Assembly: GCF_025961205.1 (NCBI RefSeq)
Contig: NZ_JAOQNH010000003.1
Coordinates: forward strand, 1-64,000
Source of the DNA: Azospirillum fermentarium
GTDB taxonomy: Bacteria; Pseudomonadota; Alphaproteobacteria; Azospirillales; Azospirillaceae
DNA length: 64,000 nucleotides
Reading direction: 5' to 3'
Of the stretch, positions 42,714-51,320 are shown in pieces. A program made the translations under genes and the position numbers. The stretch's first letter is position 1; each line of letters begins with the position of its first letter. A model generated the notes under the pieces. The model saw nothing but the letters and a program-made list of their open reading frames with translations. It had not been told where the DNA came from and did not search any database.

Positions 42714-43742
42714 TTAGAAGACGGGGATGATGTCTTCCATGGCGGTGTCGGAGATTTCCTCGCCGGTGATGCCCACTTCGGGGATGGCGGGGAAGGGGAT
42801 GTTGTAGCGGTCCAGAACCCCCTTGAGGTTCAGGATCGCGTTGCGCCAGTTTTCCTTCTTGGCTTCATAGGTGGGGATGCCGAAGCCGGCGGAGCGGGCG
42901 ATCTCTTCCGCTTCGCGCTGGTTGGTGATGAAATCGTCCGGCAGATCCCAGAAATCCATCGGCGGCTCGAACAGCACGGCGGACAGGAACAGGTAGCCGG
43001 CGCGGATCTGCTTGGTCACCACCGCCTTGTTTTCCGGCCCCATCTTGGGATAGTCGCGTTCCATCACGGCCATGCAGATGGCCATGTGACGGCCCTCGTC
43101 ACGCCCGATGTTGCGGAAGGCCTCCTTGAACACCGCCTCGCGGGAGTTGTCGAACATCTGCTTGAAGATGGTCGCCGCCGCGATCTCGCCCATCAGGAAC
43201 GAGCTGAACAGCACCGCCAGATCGTACTTCGGCACCGCCTGCTTGTAGCCCGACCAGTAGCGGCCGCCGTTGAAGTACAGCCACTTGGCATTCTTCTGCA
43301 GCCGTTTGCCCAGCTCGGTCTTGGGCTCGTAGGTCAGCGGATCGGGGTGGGCCAGGAGCTTGGTGATCGCCAGACCGCACATGATCTCGTGGTTCTGCTC
43401 GTCACGGGTGACGGAGAAGAAGCACTTGCGGACCGGATCTTCCTCGTGGACCTCGTAGGTCTTGATCAGCGCCTCGGCGAACACCGGCGGGGCCGACGCG
43501 TCGAACACCGACAGCAACGTCCACCAATAGGCGATGGCCTCGCGCTCTTCCCAGGTGTAGCTCTCGACGTCCAGCGTGTCCCAGGGGAGCTTTTCCGGAT
43601 CCCAGTTTTCACGAAGGGACGCTTCCCACACTTCCTGAAGCTTTTCCGTGTGGCAGTGCCAGGACAGGGGATAGATGTTCGGCTGCGGGGTTTCCGGCGG
43701 AAATTCCATCGTGTTGGACAGGCGTTCCTTAACGGATGCCAT
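42714..43742 (-). CDS. R2-like (ferritin-fold) diiron oxygenase of unknown substrate
   Basis: Soluble protein of 342 residues with the ligand pattern of carboxylate-bridged diiron enzymes: Glu90, Glu115xxHis118 (RDEQNHE), Glu186 (GEIAAATIF) and Glu216xxHis219 (RDEGRH). Ligand spacing resembles ribonucleotide reductase R2 and R2-like oxygenases. It does not resemble PaaA, PaaC or BoxB in sequence as far as I can tell. GGGAGGATT precedes the ATG. Paired with a reductase and divergent from paaN inside the paa cluster, it is a candidate ring-oxidising enzyme for a CoA thioester or a free aromatic acid. A ribonucleotide reductase role is unlikely because no large-subunit gene is nearby. Confidence 0.8.
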   Translation of the reverse strand: MASVKERLSNTMEFPPETPQPNIYPLSWHCHTEKLQEVWEASLRENWDPEKLPWDTLDVESYTWEEREAIAYWWTLLSVFDASAPPVFAEALIKTYEVHEEDPVRKCFFSVTRDEQNHEIMCGLAITKLLAHPDPLTYEPKTELGKRLQKNAKWLYFNGGRYWSGYKQAVPKYDLAVLFSSFLMGEIAAATIFKQMFDNSREAVFKEAFRNIGRDEGRHMAICMAVMERDYPKMGPENKAVVTKQIRAGYLFLSAVLFEPPMDFWDLPDDFITNQREAEEIARSAGFGIPTYEAKKENWRNAILNLKGVLDRYNIPFPAIPEVGITGEEISDTAMEDIIPVF

Positions 43743-44121
43743 GGGGAATCCTCCCGATCGTTTGATTGTGCCGTTTGTTTGGGGGTGTGGAGGGCCAGCC
43801 GCGCCGGCTGCCGTCCCGCTGAGATATGATACGTATCTGAACGGCAGTCAACGCAAAAACGTATCATAAATCAAAAAATGAGTCCGGGAACCCATTCCGA
43901 AATGCGGAAACTTCATCCCGCAACCGCAAAATTTATGAGCTAATTTATTGTTTTAATTCATGTTTGAGTGCGAAGACAGAATTCATTCCAAAAAACCGGC
44001 TTGCGGCTCATTCGCTTAACATGATACACGCAATGCAGAAAAACCGGCATCAAGCGAATGATGTCGCCGTGGCTGGAGCGGCCTTCGTGCCCCAGGCGGC
44101 GTTTCGAGGAGGATGAAGCTC
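43743..44121. promoter_or_regulatory. Divergent control region of the oxygenase and paaN operons
   Basis: This 379-bp AT-rich gap has no gene. It carries the inverted pair ATGATACGT (43826-43834) and ACGTATCAT (43859-43867), 33 bp apart centre to centre, with the first site forming the palindrome GATACGTATC (43828-43837). A third half-site ATGATACAC is at 44021-44029. These are likely binding sites for PaaX or another regulator of both operons. The stretch 43930-43970 is very A/T-rich and may hold promoter elements or an UP element. Confidence 0.65.
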
Positions 44122-45789
44122 ATGACCCACCCGATGTTTGAAAAGCACCGGGCCACGCTGGACGCCGCGGTGGATGCGGTGCGCAGCCGCGGCTACTGGT
44201 CCCCCTACAGCGAAGCCCCCAGCCCGCGGGCCTATGGCGAAACCGCAGCCGCAGATGGCAAGGCGGCGTTCGACGCCCTGCTGGGCGCCCGCTTCGCGCT
44301 GGACCAGCCGGGGCAGCAGGGCTGGCTGGGGGGCGAGCGTTCGCCCTATGGCATCGACCTCGGCGTCGAATACCCGGTGTGCGACACCGACGCGCTGATC
44401 GCCGCCGCGCAGAAGGCCATGGCCGGATGGGAAGCCATCGGTGCGGCCGGGCGCACCGGCGTGTGTCTGGAGATGCTGGACCGGCTGAACCGCCAGAGCT
44501 TTGCCATCGCGCACGCGGTGATGATGACGACGGGGCAGGGCTGGATGATGGCGTTCCAGGCCGGCGGCCCGCACGCCCAGGACCGCGGGCTCGAAGCCGT
44601 GGCCTATGCCTGGATCGAGCAGAGCGCCATCCCCGCCGAGGCGCGCTGGGAAAAGCCCCAGGGCAAGAACCCGCCGCTGGTGATGACCAAGCAGTACCGC
44701 ATCGTCGGGCGCGGCGTGGCGGTGGTGGTCGGCTGCGGCACCTTCCCCACCTGGAACACCTATCCGGGGCTGTTCGCCGCACTCGCCACCGGCAACCCGG
44801 TGATCGTGAAGCCCCACAGCAACGCCATCCTGCCCGCAGCGCTGACCGTGCGCATCCTGCGCGAGGTGCTGGCCGAAAACGGGCTGGACCCCAACCTCGT
44901 CACCCTGTGCGTGGCCAAGGACCGCAAGGCGACCCAGGATCTGGTCACCCGCCCGGCGGTGAAGTCGGTGGATTTCACCGGCAGCAACGTGTTCGGCCAG
45001 TGGCTGCTGGACAACTGCCGGCAGGCGTCGGTCTATGCCGAACTGGCGGGGGTCAACACCATCGTCATCGACAGCACCGCCGACTACAAGGGGATGCTGC
45101 GCAACATCGCGTTTACCCTGTCGCTCTATTCCGGCCAGATGTGCACCACGTCCCAGGCCATCCTGGTTCCCGCCGGCGGCATCGCCACCGACCAGGGGCC
45201 GAAGAGCTATGACGAGGTGTGCACCGACCTCGCCAAGGCCATCAGCGGCCTGCTGTCCAAGCCCGAGGTGGCGCACGCCGTGCTGGGCGCCATCCAGTCC
45301 GCCGACACGCTGGGCCGCACCGACGACGCCAACGCCGGCAAACTGGGCCGCGTGATCCTGGCCTCCGAACGGCTGGAAAACCCCGAGTTCCCCAAGGCCG
45401 CGGTGCGCACGCCGGTCCTGCTGGCCTGCGATGCCGCCGACGAGGCGCTTTACATGGAGGAGCGTTTCGGCCCCATCAGCTTCATCGTCAAGACCGCGGG
45501 CACCGCGGCCTCGGCGCAGCTGGCCGAGCGCATCATCGCCACCCACGGGGCGCTGACGCTGGGCGTCTATTCCAGCAACGACGCCTTCCTCGATGCCATG
45601 ACCGAGGTGTCGTGCCGGGCCAAGGTGGCGCTGTCCATCAACCTGACCGGCGGTGTGTTCGTCAACCAGTCGGCGGCCTATTCCGACTACCACGGCACCG
45701 GCGGCAACCCGGCGGCCAACGCCTCCTATTCCAACGCCGCCTTCGTCGCCAACCGCTTCTGCGTCGTGCAGCGCCGGTTCCATGTGTGA
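44122..45789 (+). CDS. paaN: PaaN (type 2), aldehyde dehydrogenase of phenylacetate degradation
   Basis: Protein of 555 residues matching the PaaN_2 family. It is an aldehyde dehydrogenase fold with catalytic Cys341 (GQMCTT) and general-base Glu307 (AELAGVNT), and has VVVGCGTFPTWNTYPGLFAALATGNPVIVKPH for cofactor binding. It would oxidise the ring-opened semialdehyde CoA thioester. The C-terminal MaoC-type hydratase of PaaZ is absent, so ring hydrolysis must be done by another protein. The start at 44122 was chosen since AGGAGG lies nine bases upstream; the ATG at 44113 abuts that site. It is the first gene of the paaN-G-H-I-K run. Confidence 0.88.
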   Translation: MTHPMFEKHRATLDAAVDAVRSRGYWSPYSEAPSPRAYGETAAADGKAAFDALLGARFALDQPGQQGWLGGERSPYGIDLGVEYPVCDTDALIAAAQKAMAGWEAIGAAGRTGVCLEMLDRLNRQSFAIAHAVMMTTGQGWMMAFQAGGPHAQDRGLEAVAYAWIEQSAIPAEARWEKPQGKNPPLVMTKQYRIVGRGVAVVVGCGTFPTWNTYPGLFAALATGNPVIVKPHSNAILPAALTVRILREVLAENGLDPNLVTLCVAKDRKATQDLVTRPAVKSVDFTGSNVFGQWLLDNCRQASVYAELAGVNTIVIDSTADYKGMLRNIAFTLSLYSGQMCTTSQAILVPAGGIATDQGPKSYDEVCTDLAKAISGLLSKPEVAHAVLGAIQSADTLGRTDDANAGKLGRVILASERLENPEFPKAAVRTPVLLACDAADEALYMEERFGPISFIVKTAGTAASAQLAERIIATHGALTLGVYSSNDAFLDAMTEVSCRAKVALSINLTGGVFVNQSAAYSDYHGTGGNPAANASYSNAAFVANRFCVVQRRFHV

Positions 45790-45799
45790 GGGCCATGCC

Positions 45800-46603
45800 G
45801 TGACCGACACCTCTTTTGACACCATCCGCTTCACGGTTGACGGCGGCGTGGCGACGCTGGCCTTCAACCGCCCGGACAAGCTGAACAGCTTCATCGAGCA
45901 GATGCACCGCGAGGTGCGCGCCGCCCTCGACACCGTGCAGGAGGAGACATCCATCCGCGCGCTGGTGCTGACCGGCGTGGGCCGGGCGTTCTGCACCGGC
46001 CAGGATCTGGGCGACCGCGCGGTGATGATCGACTCCGGCGCCAAGCCCGACCTGGGCACCACGGTGGAGCGCAATTACAAGCCGCTGATCCTGAAGCTCG
46101 CCAACCTGCGCGTTCCCACCATCGCCGCGGTGAACGGTGTGGCCGCCGGGGCGGGGGCCAGCATCGCGCTGGCCTGCGATCTGGTGGTGGCGGCCAAATC
46201 CGCGTCCTTCATCCAGGCGTTCAGCAAGGTCGGGCTGATCCCCGACACCGGCGGCACGTGGTTCCTGCCCCAGCGCGTGGGCATGGCCCGCGCCATGGGT
46301 CTGGCGCTGCTGGCCGACAAGCTGAGCGCGGAGCAGGCCGCCGCCTGGGGCCTGATCTGGAGCGCGGTGGACGACGACGCCTTCGCCGCCACCGTGGACG
46401 GTCTGGCCAGGAAGCTGGCCGCGTCTCCCACCAAGGCGCTGGTGCGCACGCGTCAGGCCATGCACGCCGCCGCCACCAACACGCTGGACCAGCAACTGTC
46501 GCTGGAGGGGGCGTTCATGCGCGAGCTGGGCTGGTCCGCCGATTACGCCGAGGGTGTCGCCGCCTTCATCGGCAAGCGCCCGCCGCAGTTCCGGGGGGAA
46601 TGA
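45800..46603 (+). CDS. paaG: PaaG, 1,2-epoxyphenylacetyl-CoA isomerase
   Basis: Crotonase-fold protein of 267 residues, very close to E. coli PaaG: FNRPDKLNSFIEQMH, GRAFCTGQDLGDRAV, DLGTTVERNYKPLI, NGVAAGAGASIALACDLVVAAKSASF, FSKVGLIPDTGGTWFLP and the end YAEGVAAFIGKRPPQFRG. PaaG converts ring-1,2-epoxyphenylacetyl-CoA to oxepin-CoA and also shifts double bonds later. Its presence argues that the pathway runs through an epoxide of a CoA-activated ring. The GTG at 45800 follows GAGGG; an ATG at 45782 overlapping paaN is an alternative. Confidence 0.93.
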   Translation: MTDTSFDTIRFTVDGGVATLAFNRPDKLNSFIEQMHREVRAALDTVQEETSIRALVLTGVGRAFCTGQDLGDRAVMIDSGAKPDLGTTVERNYKPLILKLANLRVPTIAAVNGVAAGAGASIALACDLVVAAKSASFIQAFSKVGLIPDTGGTWFLPQRVGMARAMGLALLADKLSAEQAAAWGLIWSAVDDDAFAATVDGLARKLAASPTKALVRTRQAMHAAATNTLDQQLSLEGAFMRELGWSADYAEGVAAFIGKRPPQFRGE

Positions 46604-48123
46604 TGGCCGCGCTGGACACAGCGGTGGCGGTGGGCGTGGTCGGTGCCGGCGCCATGGGCGGCGGCATCGCCCAGGTGGCCGCCGCCGCCGGCCACCCGGT
46701 GGTGCTGTTTGACGCCCGCGAGGGGGCCGCCGAACAGGCGGTGACCAAACTGCGCGGCGTCTTCGCCACCCTGGCCGCCAAGGGCCGCATGAGTGCGGAG
46801 GCCGCCGAGGCCGCCGGTTCGCGCCTGTCCGCCGCCGCCACGCTGGCCGCCCTGGCCCCCGCCGGGCTGGTGGTGGAAGCGGTGGTGGAGGATCTGGCGG
46901 TCAAGCAGGGGCTGTTCCGTGACCTGGAGGCGCTGGTGGCCGACGGTGCCATCCTCGCCACCAACACCTCGTCCCTGTCGGTGACGGCCATCGGCGCGGC
47001 GCTGGCCCGTCCGGGGCGTCTGGCCGGTCTGCACTTCTTCAACCCCGCACCGCTGATGCCGCTGGTGGAGGTGGTGTCGGGCCTGGGCACCGACGCGGCG
47101 GTGGCGGAAACCCTGTTCGATACGGCCAAGGCGTGGGGCAAGACCCCCGTCCACGCCGCGTCCACGCCGGGGTTCATCGTCAACCGGGTGGCCCGTCCCT
47201 ATTACGCCGAGGCCATCCGCCTGCTGGAGGAGGGGGCCGCCGACAGCGCCACCATCGACGCCCTGTTCCGCGAGGCCGGCGGCTTCCGCATGGGGCCGTT
47301 CGAATTGATGGACATGATCGGCCACGACGTGAATTTCGCGGTGACGCGCTCGGTGTGGTCCGCCTTCTTCCACGACCCGCGCTTCACCCCGTCGCTGACC
47401 CAGCAGGAACTGGTGGCCGCCGGCTTCCTGGGCCGCAAGAGCGGGCGCGGCTTCTATGATTACCGCGAGGGTGCAGCGCGCCCGGCGGCGCGCACGGCGG
47501 ATGGGCCGGCGCCCGCCCGCATCACCCTGCACGGCACCTGCGCCATGGCCGCGAGTCTGGCGGCGCGGCTGGACGCGCAGGGCGTGGCCTTCGCCCGCGC
47601 TGACGCCGATGACGGGCGGGTGGCGACGGTGGACGGGGTGGCGGTGTTCGTCACCGACGGGCGCACCGCCGCCGAACGGGCCGTTGCCCTCGGCACCCCG
47701 GCGGTGGCGGTGGTGGACACGGCTTTCGATCCCGCCACGGCGGGGCGGCTGGCCTTCGCCACCGCGCATTCCTGCCCGGCGGGCGGGGGGGAGGCCGTGG
47801 CCGGTCTGCTGGCCGCCGCCGGCATCGCGCCGACGCCGGTCGCCGATTCCCCCGGTCTGGTGGTGATGCGCACGGTCGCCATGCTGGCGAACGAGGCGGC
47901 GGACGCGGTGCACCGCGGCGTCTGTGCGGCGTCGTCCGCCGACACCGCCATGCGGCTGGGCACCAACTACCCGCGCGGGCCGCTGGCCTGGGCCGATGCG
48001 CTGGGTGTCGCCACGGTGGCGGAGGTTCTCGGCAACCTTGCCGCCTTCTACGGAGAGGACCGTTACCGCCTGTCGCCGTTCCTGCGGCTGCGGGCCATCA
48101 CCGGACGGGGATGCCATGACTGA
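46603..48123 (+). CDS. paaH: PaaH, 3-hydroxyacyl-CoA dehydrogenase
   Basis: NAD-dependent dehydrogenase of 506 residues. The N-terminal Rossmann motif is GVVGAGAMGGGIAQVAAAAG, and LHFFNPAPLMPLVEVVSG with TPGFIVNRVARPYYAEAIRL is the catalytic region. A second C-terminal 3HCDH domain (SPGLVVMRTVAMLANEAADAVHRGV, NYPRGPLAWAD) gives the two-part structure typical of PaaH. It oxidises 3-hydroxyadipyl-CoA and related intermediates. ATGs at 46600 and 46603 are both possible; the second has better spacing from GGGGGG. Confidence 0.92.
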   Translation: MAALDTAVAVGVVGAGAMGGGIAQVAAAAGHPVVLFDAREGAAEQAVTKLRGVFATLAAKGRMSAEAAEAAGSRLSAAATLAALAPAGLVVEAVVEDLAVKQGLFRDLEALVADGAILATNTSSLSVTAIGAALARPGRLAGLHFFNPAPLMPLVEVVSGLGTDAAVAETLFDTAKAWGKTPVHAASTPGFIVNRVARPYYAEAIRLLEEGAADSATIDALFREAGGFRMGPFELMDMIGHDVNFAVTRSVWSAFFHDPRFTPSLTQQELVAAGFLGRKSGRGFYDYREGAARPAARTADGPAPARITLHGTCAMAASLAARLDAQGVAFARADADDGRVATVDGVAVFVTDGRTAAERAVALGTPAVAVVDTAFDPATAGRLAFATAHSCPAGGGEAVAGLLAAAGIAPTPVADSPGLVVMRTVAMLANEAADAVHRGVCAASSADTAMRLGTNYPRGPLAWADALGVATVAEVLGNLAAFYGEDRYRLSPFLRLRAITGRGCHD

Positions 48124-48574
48124 TGCGCTTCATCTGGCCCGCGACGTCGGGCAAGCCATGTGGGACCGCGACCGCGCCACCAAGTTCCTGGGCATGGAAC
48201 TGGTGGAGGTGATGCCGGGCCGGGCGCGGCTGACCATGACGGTTCTGCCCGACATGGTGAACGGCCATGGGCTGTGCCACGGCGGCATGATCTTCACGCT
48301 GGCCGACAGCGCCTTCGCCTATGCCTGCAACAGCTACAACCAGAACACGGTGGCGTCGGCCTGCGGTGTGGATTTCCTGGCCCCCGCCCGCGTGGGCGAC
48401 GTGCTGGAGGCGGAAGCGGCCGAACGCTCCCTGGCCGGGCGCACCGGCGTCTACGACGTCACGGTGCGCATACAAGGGGGTGCAACCGTGGCGCTGTTTC
48501 GTGGAAAATCCTACCGCATCAAGGGCGAGGTGATCGCCGGCCTGGAGGCCGCAGGCGACCCCCGTCCGTCATAA
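48116..48574 (+). CDS. paaI: PaaI, hydroxyphenylacetyl-CoA thioesterase
   Basis: Hotdog-fold thioesterase of 152 residues. The catalytic region is MVNGHGLCHGGMIFTLADSAFAYACNSYNQ, with VDFLAPARVGDVLEAEA and the end ALFRGKSYRIKGEV. PaaI releases CoA from ring-hydroxylated dead-end products and so protects the CoA pool. It starts 8 bases inside paaH, which indicates coupling. Confidence 0.92.
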   Translation: MTDALHLARDVGQAMWDRDRATKFLGMELVEVMPGRARLTMTVLPDMVNGHGLCHGGMIFTLADSAFAYACNSYNQNTVASACGVDFLAPARVGDVLEAEAAERSLAGRTGVYDVTVRIQGGATVALFRGKSYRIKGEVIAGLEAAGDPRPS

Positions 48575-48602
48575 AAAAATTCGTCTTTAGGGAGGCGATC
48601 CG

Positions 48603-49928
48603 GTGCCCAGCAAAACCATCGACCGCGACGGCTTGGAACCCATCGAACGGGCCAGCCGCGACGAAATCTCGGCCCTGCAGCTCGACCGCCTCAAATGGTC
48701 GCTGCGCCACACCTACGACAACGTCGAACCCTACCGCCGCAAGTGCGAGGAAAAGGGGGTGCACCCGGACGATCTGAAGACTCTGTCGGATCTGTCCCTG
48801 TTCCCCTTCATGACCAAGTACGACCTGCGCGACCACTACCCCTTCGGCCTGTTCGCGGTGCCGCGGGACAAGCTGGCGCGGCTGCACGCCTCGTCCGGCA
48901 CCACGGGCAAGCCGGTGGTGGTGGGCTACACCAGCCACGACATCGACGTGTGGGCCGGGCTGGTGGCGCGGTCGCTGCGGGCGGCGGGTGCGCGGCCCGG
49001 CGACATGGTGCACAACGCCTATGGCTACGGCATGTTCACCGGCGGCCTGGGCGCCCATTACGGCATCGAGCGGGCGGGGTGCATCGCCGTGCCCATGTCG
49101 GGCGGCCAGACGGAAAAGCAGGTGCAGCAGATCCTCGACTTCCGCCCCGACATCATCATGGTCACCCCGTCGTACTCGCTGGTGATCGCCGATGAATTCC
49201 AGCGGCTGGGCATCTGCCCGTCCGACATCTCGCTCAAGGTCGGCGTGTTCGGCGCCGAGCCGTGGGGCGAGGGCATGCGGGCGGAGATCGAACGGTCGCT
49301 GGGCATCGACGCCATCGACATCTACGGCCTGACCGAGGTGATGGGGCCGGGTGTCGCGTCGGAATGCATCGAGACCAAGGACGGCCCGGTCATCTGGGAA
49401 GACCATTTCTACCCCGAGATCATCGACCCCGACACCGGCGAGGTGCTGCCCGATGGCCAGGACGGCGAACTGGTCTTCACCTCCCTGACCAAGGAGGCGT
49501 TCCCGGTCATCCGCTACCGCACCCGCGACCTGACCCGCCTGCTGCCGCCCTCGGCCCGCTCGTTCCGCCGCATCGGCAAGATCACCGGGCGGTCGGACGA
49601 TATGCTGATCATCCGCGGCGTCAACGTCTTCCCCGCCCAGATCGAAGAGCAGATTTTGGCCGACAAGCACCTGTCCGGCCATTACCAGCTCGTCGTCGGG
49701 CGCGAGGGGCACATGGACACGCTGGAGGTCCGCTGTGAACTGCTGCCCGACTGTGCCGCCACCATGACCCCGGCGGAGATGGCGTCGGTGTCCAAGGCGG
49801 TGCAGCGCCACATCAAGACCATGGTCGGCGTGTCCACCACCGTCACGGTGCTGGAGCCGGGCGGCATCCCCCGCACCGTGGTGGGCAAGGCCAAGCGCGT
49901 CATCGACCAGCGCCCCCGCGCCGTCTAA
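48603..49928 (+). CDS. paaK: PaaK, phenylacetate-CoA ligase
   Basis: AMP-forming ligase of 441 residues that activates phenylacetate, or a related aryl acid, with ATP and CoA. The ATP motif is LHASSGTTGKPVVVGYTS (near residue 100), followed by DIYGLTEVMGPGVASEC and the hinge GRSDDMLIIRGVNVFPAQIEEQI. The GTG at 48603 has GGGAGG seven bases upstream. It commits the substrate to the CoA-thioester pathway encoded around it. Confidence 0.94.
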   Translation: MPSKTIDRDGLEPIERASRDEISALQLDRLKWSLRHTYDNVEPYRRKCEEKGVHPDDLKTLSDLSLFPFMTKYDLRDHYPFGLFAVPRDKLARLHASSGTTGKPVVVGYTSHDIDVWAGLVARSLRAAGARPGDMVHNAYGYGMFTGGLGAHYGIERAGCIAVPMSGGQTEKQVQQILDFRPDIIMVTPSYSLVIADEFQRLGICPSDISLKVGVFGAEPWGEGMRAEIERSLGIDAIDIYGLTEVMGPGVASECIETKDGPVIWEDHFYPEIIDPDTGEVLPDGQDGELVFTSLTKEAFPVIRYRTRDLTRLLPPSARSFRRIGKITGRSDDMLIIRGVNVFPAQIEEQILADKHLSGHYQLVVGREGHMDTLEVRCELLPDCAATMTPAEMASVSKAVQRHIKTMVGVSTTVTVLEPGGIPRTVVGKAKRVIDQRPRAV

Positions 49929-49962
49929 CCCCCATGTTCCCCCCTCATCCGTCCGTTTCCAT

Positions 49963-49990
49963 CCGCCGGACCGGTTTTCCGGTTCGGCGG
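49963..49990 (+). terminator. Stem-loop between paaK and the thiolase gene
   Basis: A 12-bp stem with one G-U pair (CCGCCGGACCGG at 49963-49974, partner at 49979-49990, loop TTTT). No T-run follows, so it may attenuate or protect RNA ends rather than fully terminate, consistent with the thiolase gene continuing on the same strand. Confidence 0.5.
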
Positions 49991-50031
49991 CAAAGGCCGG
50001 GTTTTGCCTTATGCCTGAAGGAGTTGCTGTC

Positions 50032-51237
50032 ATGGGAGAAGCCTTCATCTGCGACGCGGTGCGCACGCCGGTCGGACGCTACGGCGGCACGCTGGCAGCC
50101 GTGCGCGCCGACGATCTGGGGGCGGTGCCGATGCGCGCCCTGATGGCGCGCAACCCCGGCGTGGACTGGTCGGCGGTGGACGACGTGATCTACGGCTGCG
50201 CCAACCAGGCGGGCGACGACAACCGCAACGTGGCGCGCATGTCGGCCCTGCTGGCCGGACTGCCGGTGGAGGTGCCGGGCACCACGGTCAACCGGCTGTG
50301 CGGGTCGGGCATGGACGCGGTGGGTCTGGCCGCCCGCTCCATCCGCGCGGGCGAGGCCGACCTCATCATCGCCGGCGGGGTGGAGAGCATGAGCCGCGCC
50401 CCCTTCGTCATGGGCAAGGCCGATTCGGCCTTTTCCCGCAAGGCCGAGATTTACGACACCACCATCGGCTGGCGCTTCGTGAACCCGGAGATGAAGCGGC
50501 TGTACGGCGTGGATTCCATGCCCCAGACCGCCGACAACGTCGCCGCCGATTTCAAGATCGGGCGCGAGGACCAGGACGCCTTCGCCCTGCGCTCGCAGCA
50601 GCGCTGGGGTGCCGCCAACGCGGCCGGGCGCTTCCGCGATGAGATCGTTCCGGTGACCATCCCCCAGAAGAAGGGGGAGGCCAAGGTCTTCGACACCGAC
50701 GAGCACCCCCGCCCCGACACCACCCGTGAGGCGCTGGCCAAGCTGAAGGGCGTCAACGGCCCCGATCTCAGCGTCACGGCGGGCAATTCCTCGGGGGTCA
50801 ACGACGGGGCCTGCGCGCTGATCGTGGCGTCGGAAGCGGCGGTGCTGCGCCACGGCCTGACCCCGCGGGCGCGTGTGGTCGGCATGGCGGCGGCGGGTGT
50901 CGCCCCGCGGATCATGGGCTTCGGCCCGGCCCCGGCGGTGCGCCATCTGCTGGCCCGCACCGGCCTGCTGCTGGACCAGATGGACGTGATCGAACTGAAC
51001 GAGGCGTTCGCGGCCCAGGCTTTGGCGGTGCTGCGTGGTTTGGGCATCCCCGACGATGCCCCGCACGTCAACCCCAACGGCGGCGCCATCGCCATCGGCC
51101 ACCCGCTGGGCATGAGCGGCGCGCGGCTGGTCACCACCGCCGCCTATCACCTGGCCCGCACCGGCGGGCGCTATGCGCTGTGCACCATGTGCATCGGCGT
51201 GGGCCAGGGCATCGCCATGGTGATCGAGAAGGTGTGA
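50032..51237 (+). CDS. paaJ: 3-oxoadipyl-CoA thiolase (PaaJ/PcaF type)
   Basis: Thiolase of 401 residues. The nucleophilic Cys is in NRLCGSGMDAVG, the general-base His in NGGAIAIGHPLGMSGARL, and the second Cys in CTMCIGVGQGIA. The opening FICDAVRTPVGRYGG is that of 3-oxoadipyl-CoA thiolases. It would cleave 3-oxo-5,6-dehydrosuberyl-CoA and 3-oxoadipyl-CoA to end the phenylacetate pathway in acetyl-CoA and succinyl-CoA. The ATG at 50032 follows AAGGAG. A role shared with protocatechuate degradation is possible, but no pca genes are here. Confidence 0.9.
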   Translation: MGEAFICDAVRTPVGRYGGTLAAVRADDLGAVPMRALMARNPGVDWSAVDDVIYGCANQAGDDNRNVARMSALLAGLPVEVPGTTVNRLCGSGMDAVGLAARSIRAGEADLIIAGGVESMSRAPFVMGKADSAFSRKAEIYDTTIGWRFVNPEMKRLYGVDSMPQTADNVAADFKIGREDQDAFALRSQQRWGAANAAGRFRDEIVPVTIPQKKGEAKVFDTDEHPRPDTTREALAKLKGVNGPDLSVTAGNSSGVNDGACALIVASEAAVLRHGLTPRARVVGMAAAGVAPRIMGFGPAPAVRHLLARTGLLLDQMDVIELNEAFAAQALAVLRGLGIPDDAPHVNPNGGAIAIGHPLGMSGARLVTTAAYHLARTGGRYALCTMCIGVGQGIAMVIEKV

Positions 51238-51244
51238 CCGGACG

Positions 51245-51260
51245 GGGGGCGCCAGCCCCC
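51245..51260 (+). terminator. GC hairpin between the thiolase and transporter genes
   Basis: A 6-bp stem GGGGGC/GCCCCC (51245-51250 and 51255-51260, loop GCCA) lies 8 bases after the thiolase stop without a T-run. It may partly separate transcription of the enzyme and importer genes. Confidence 0.4.
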
Positions 51261-51320
51261 ATGCCTGCCGAACGGGCCGCCTTCATTAAACGGCTAATAA
51301 CAAGGACGGAGAGGAAACCC

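Noticed and set aside
42714..43742. Ribonucleotide reductase small subunit
   Set aside because: Ligand pattern is R2-like, but there is no large-subunit gene, a dedicated [2Fe-2S] reductase is adjacent, and the context is aromatic catabolism.
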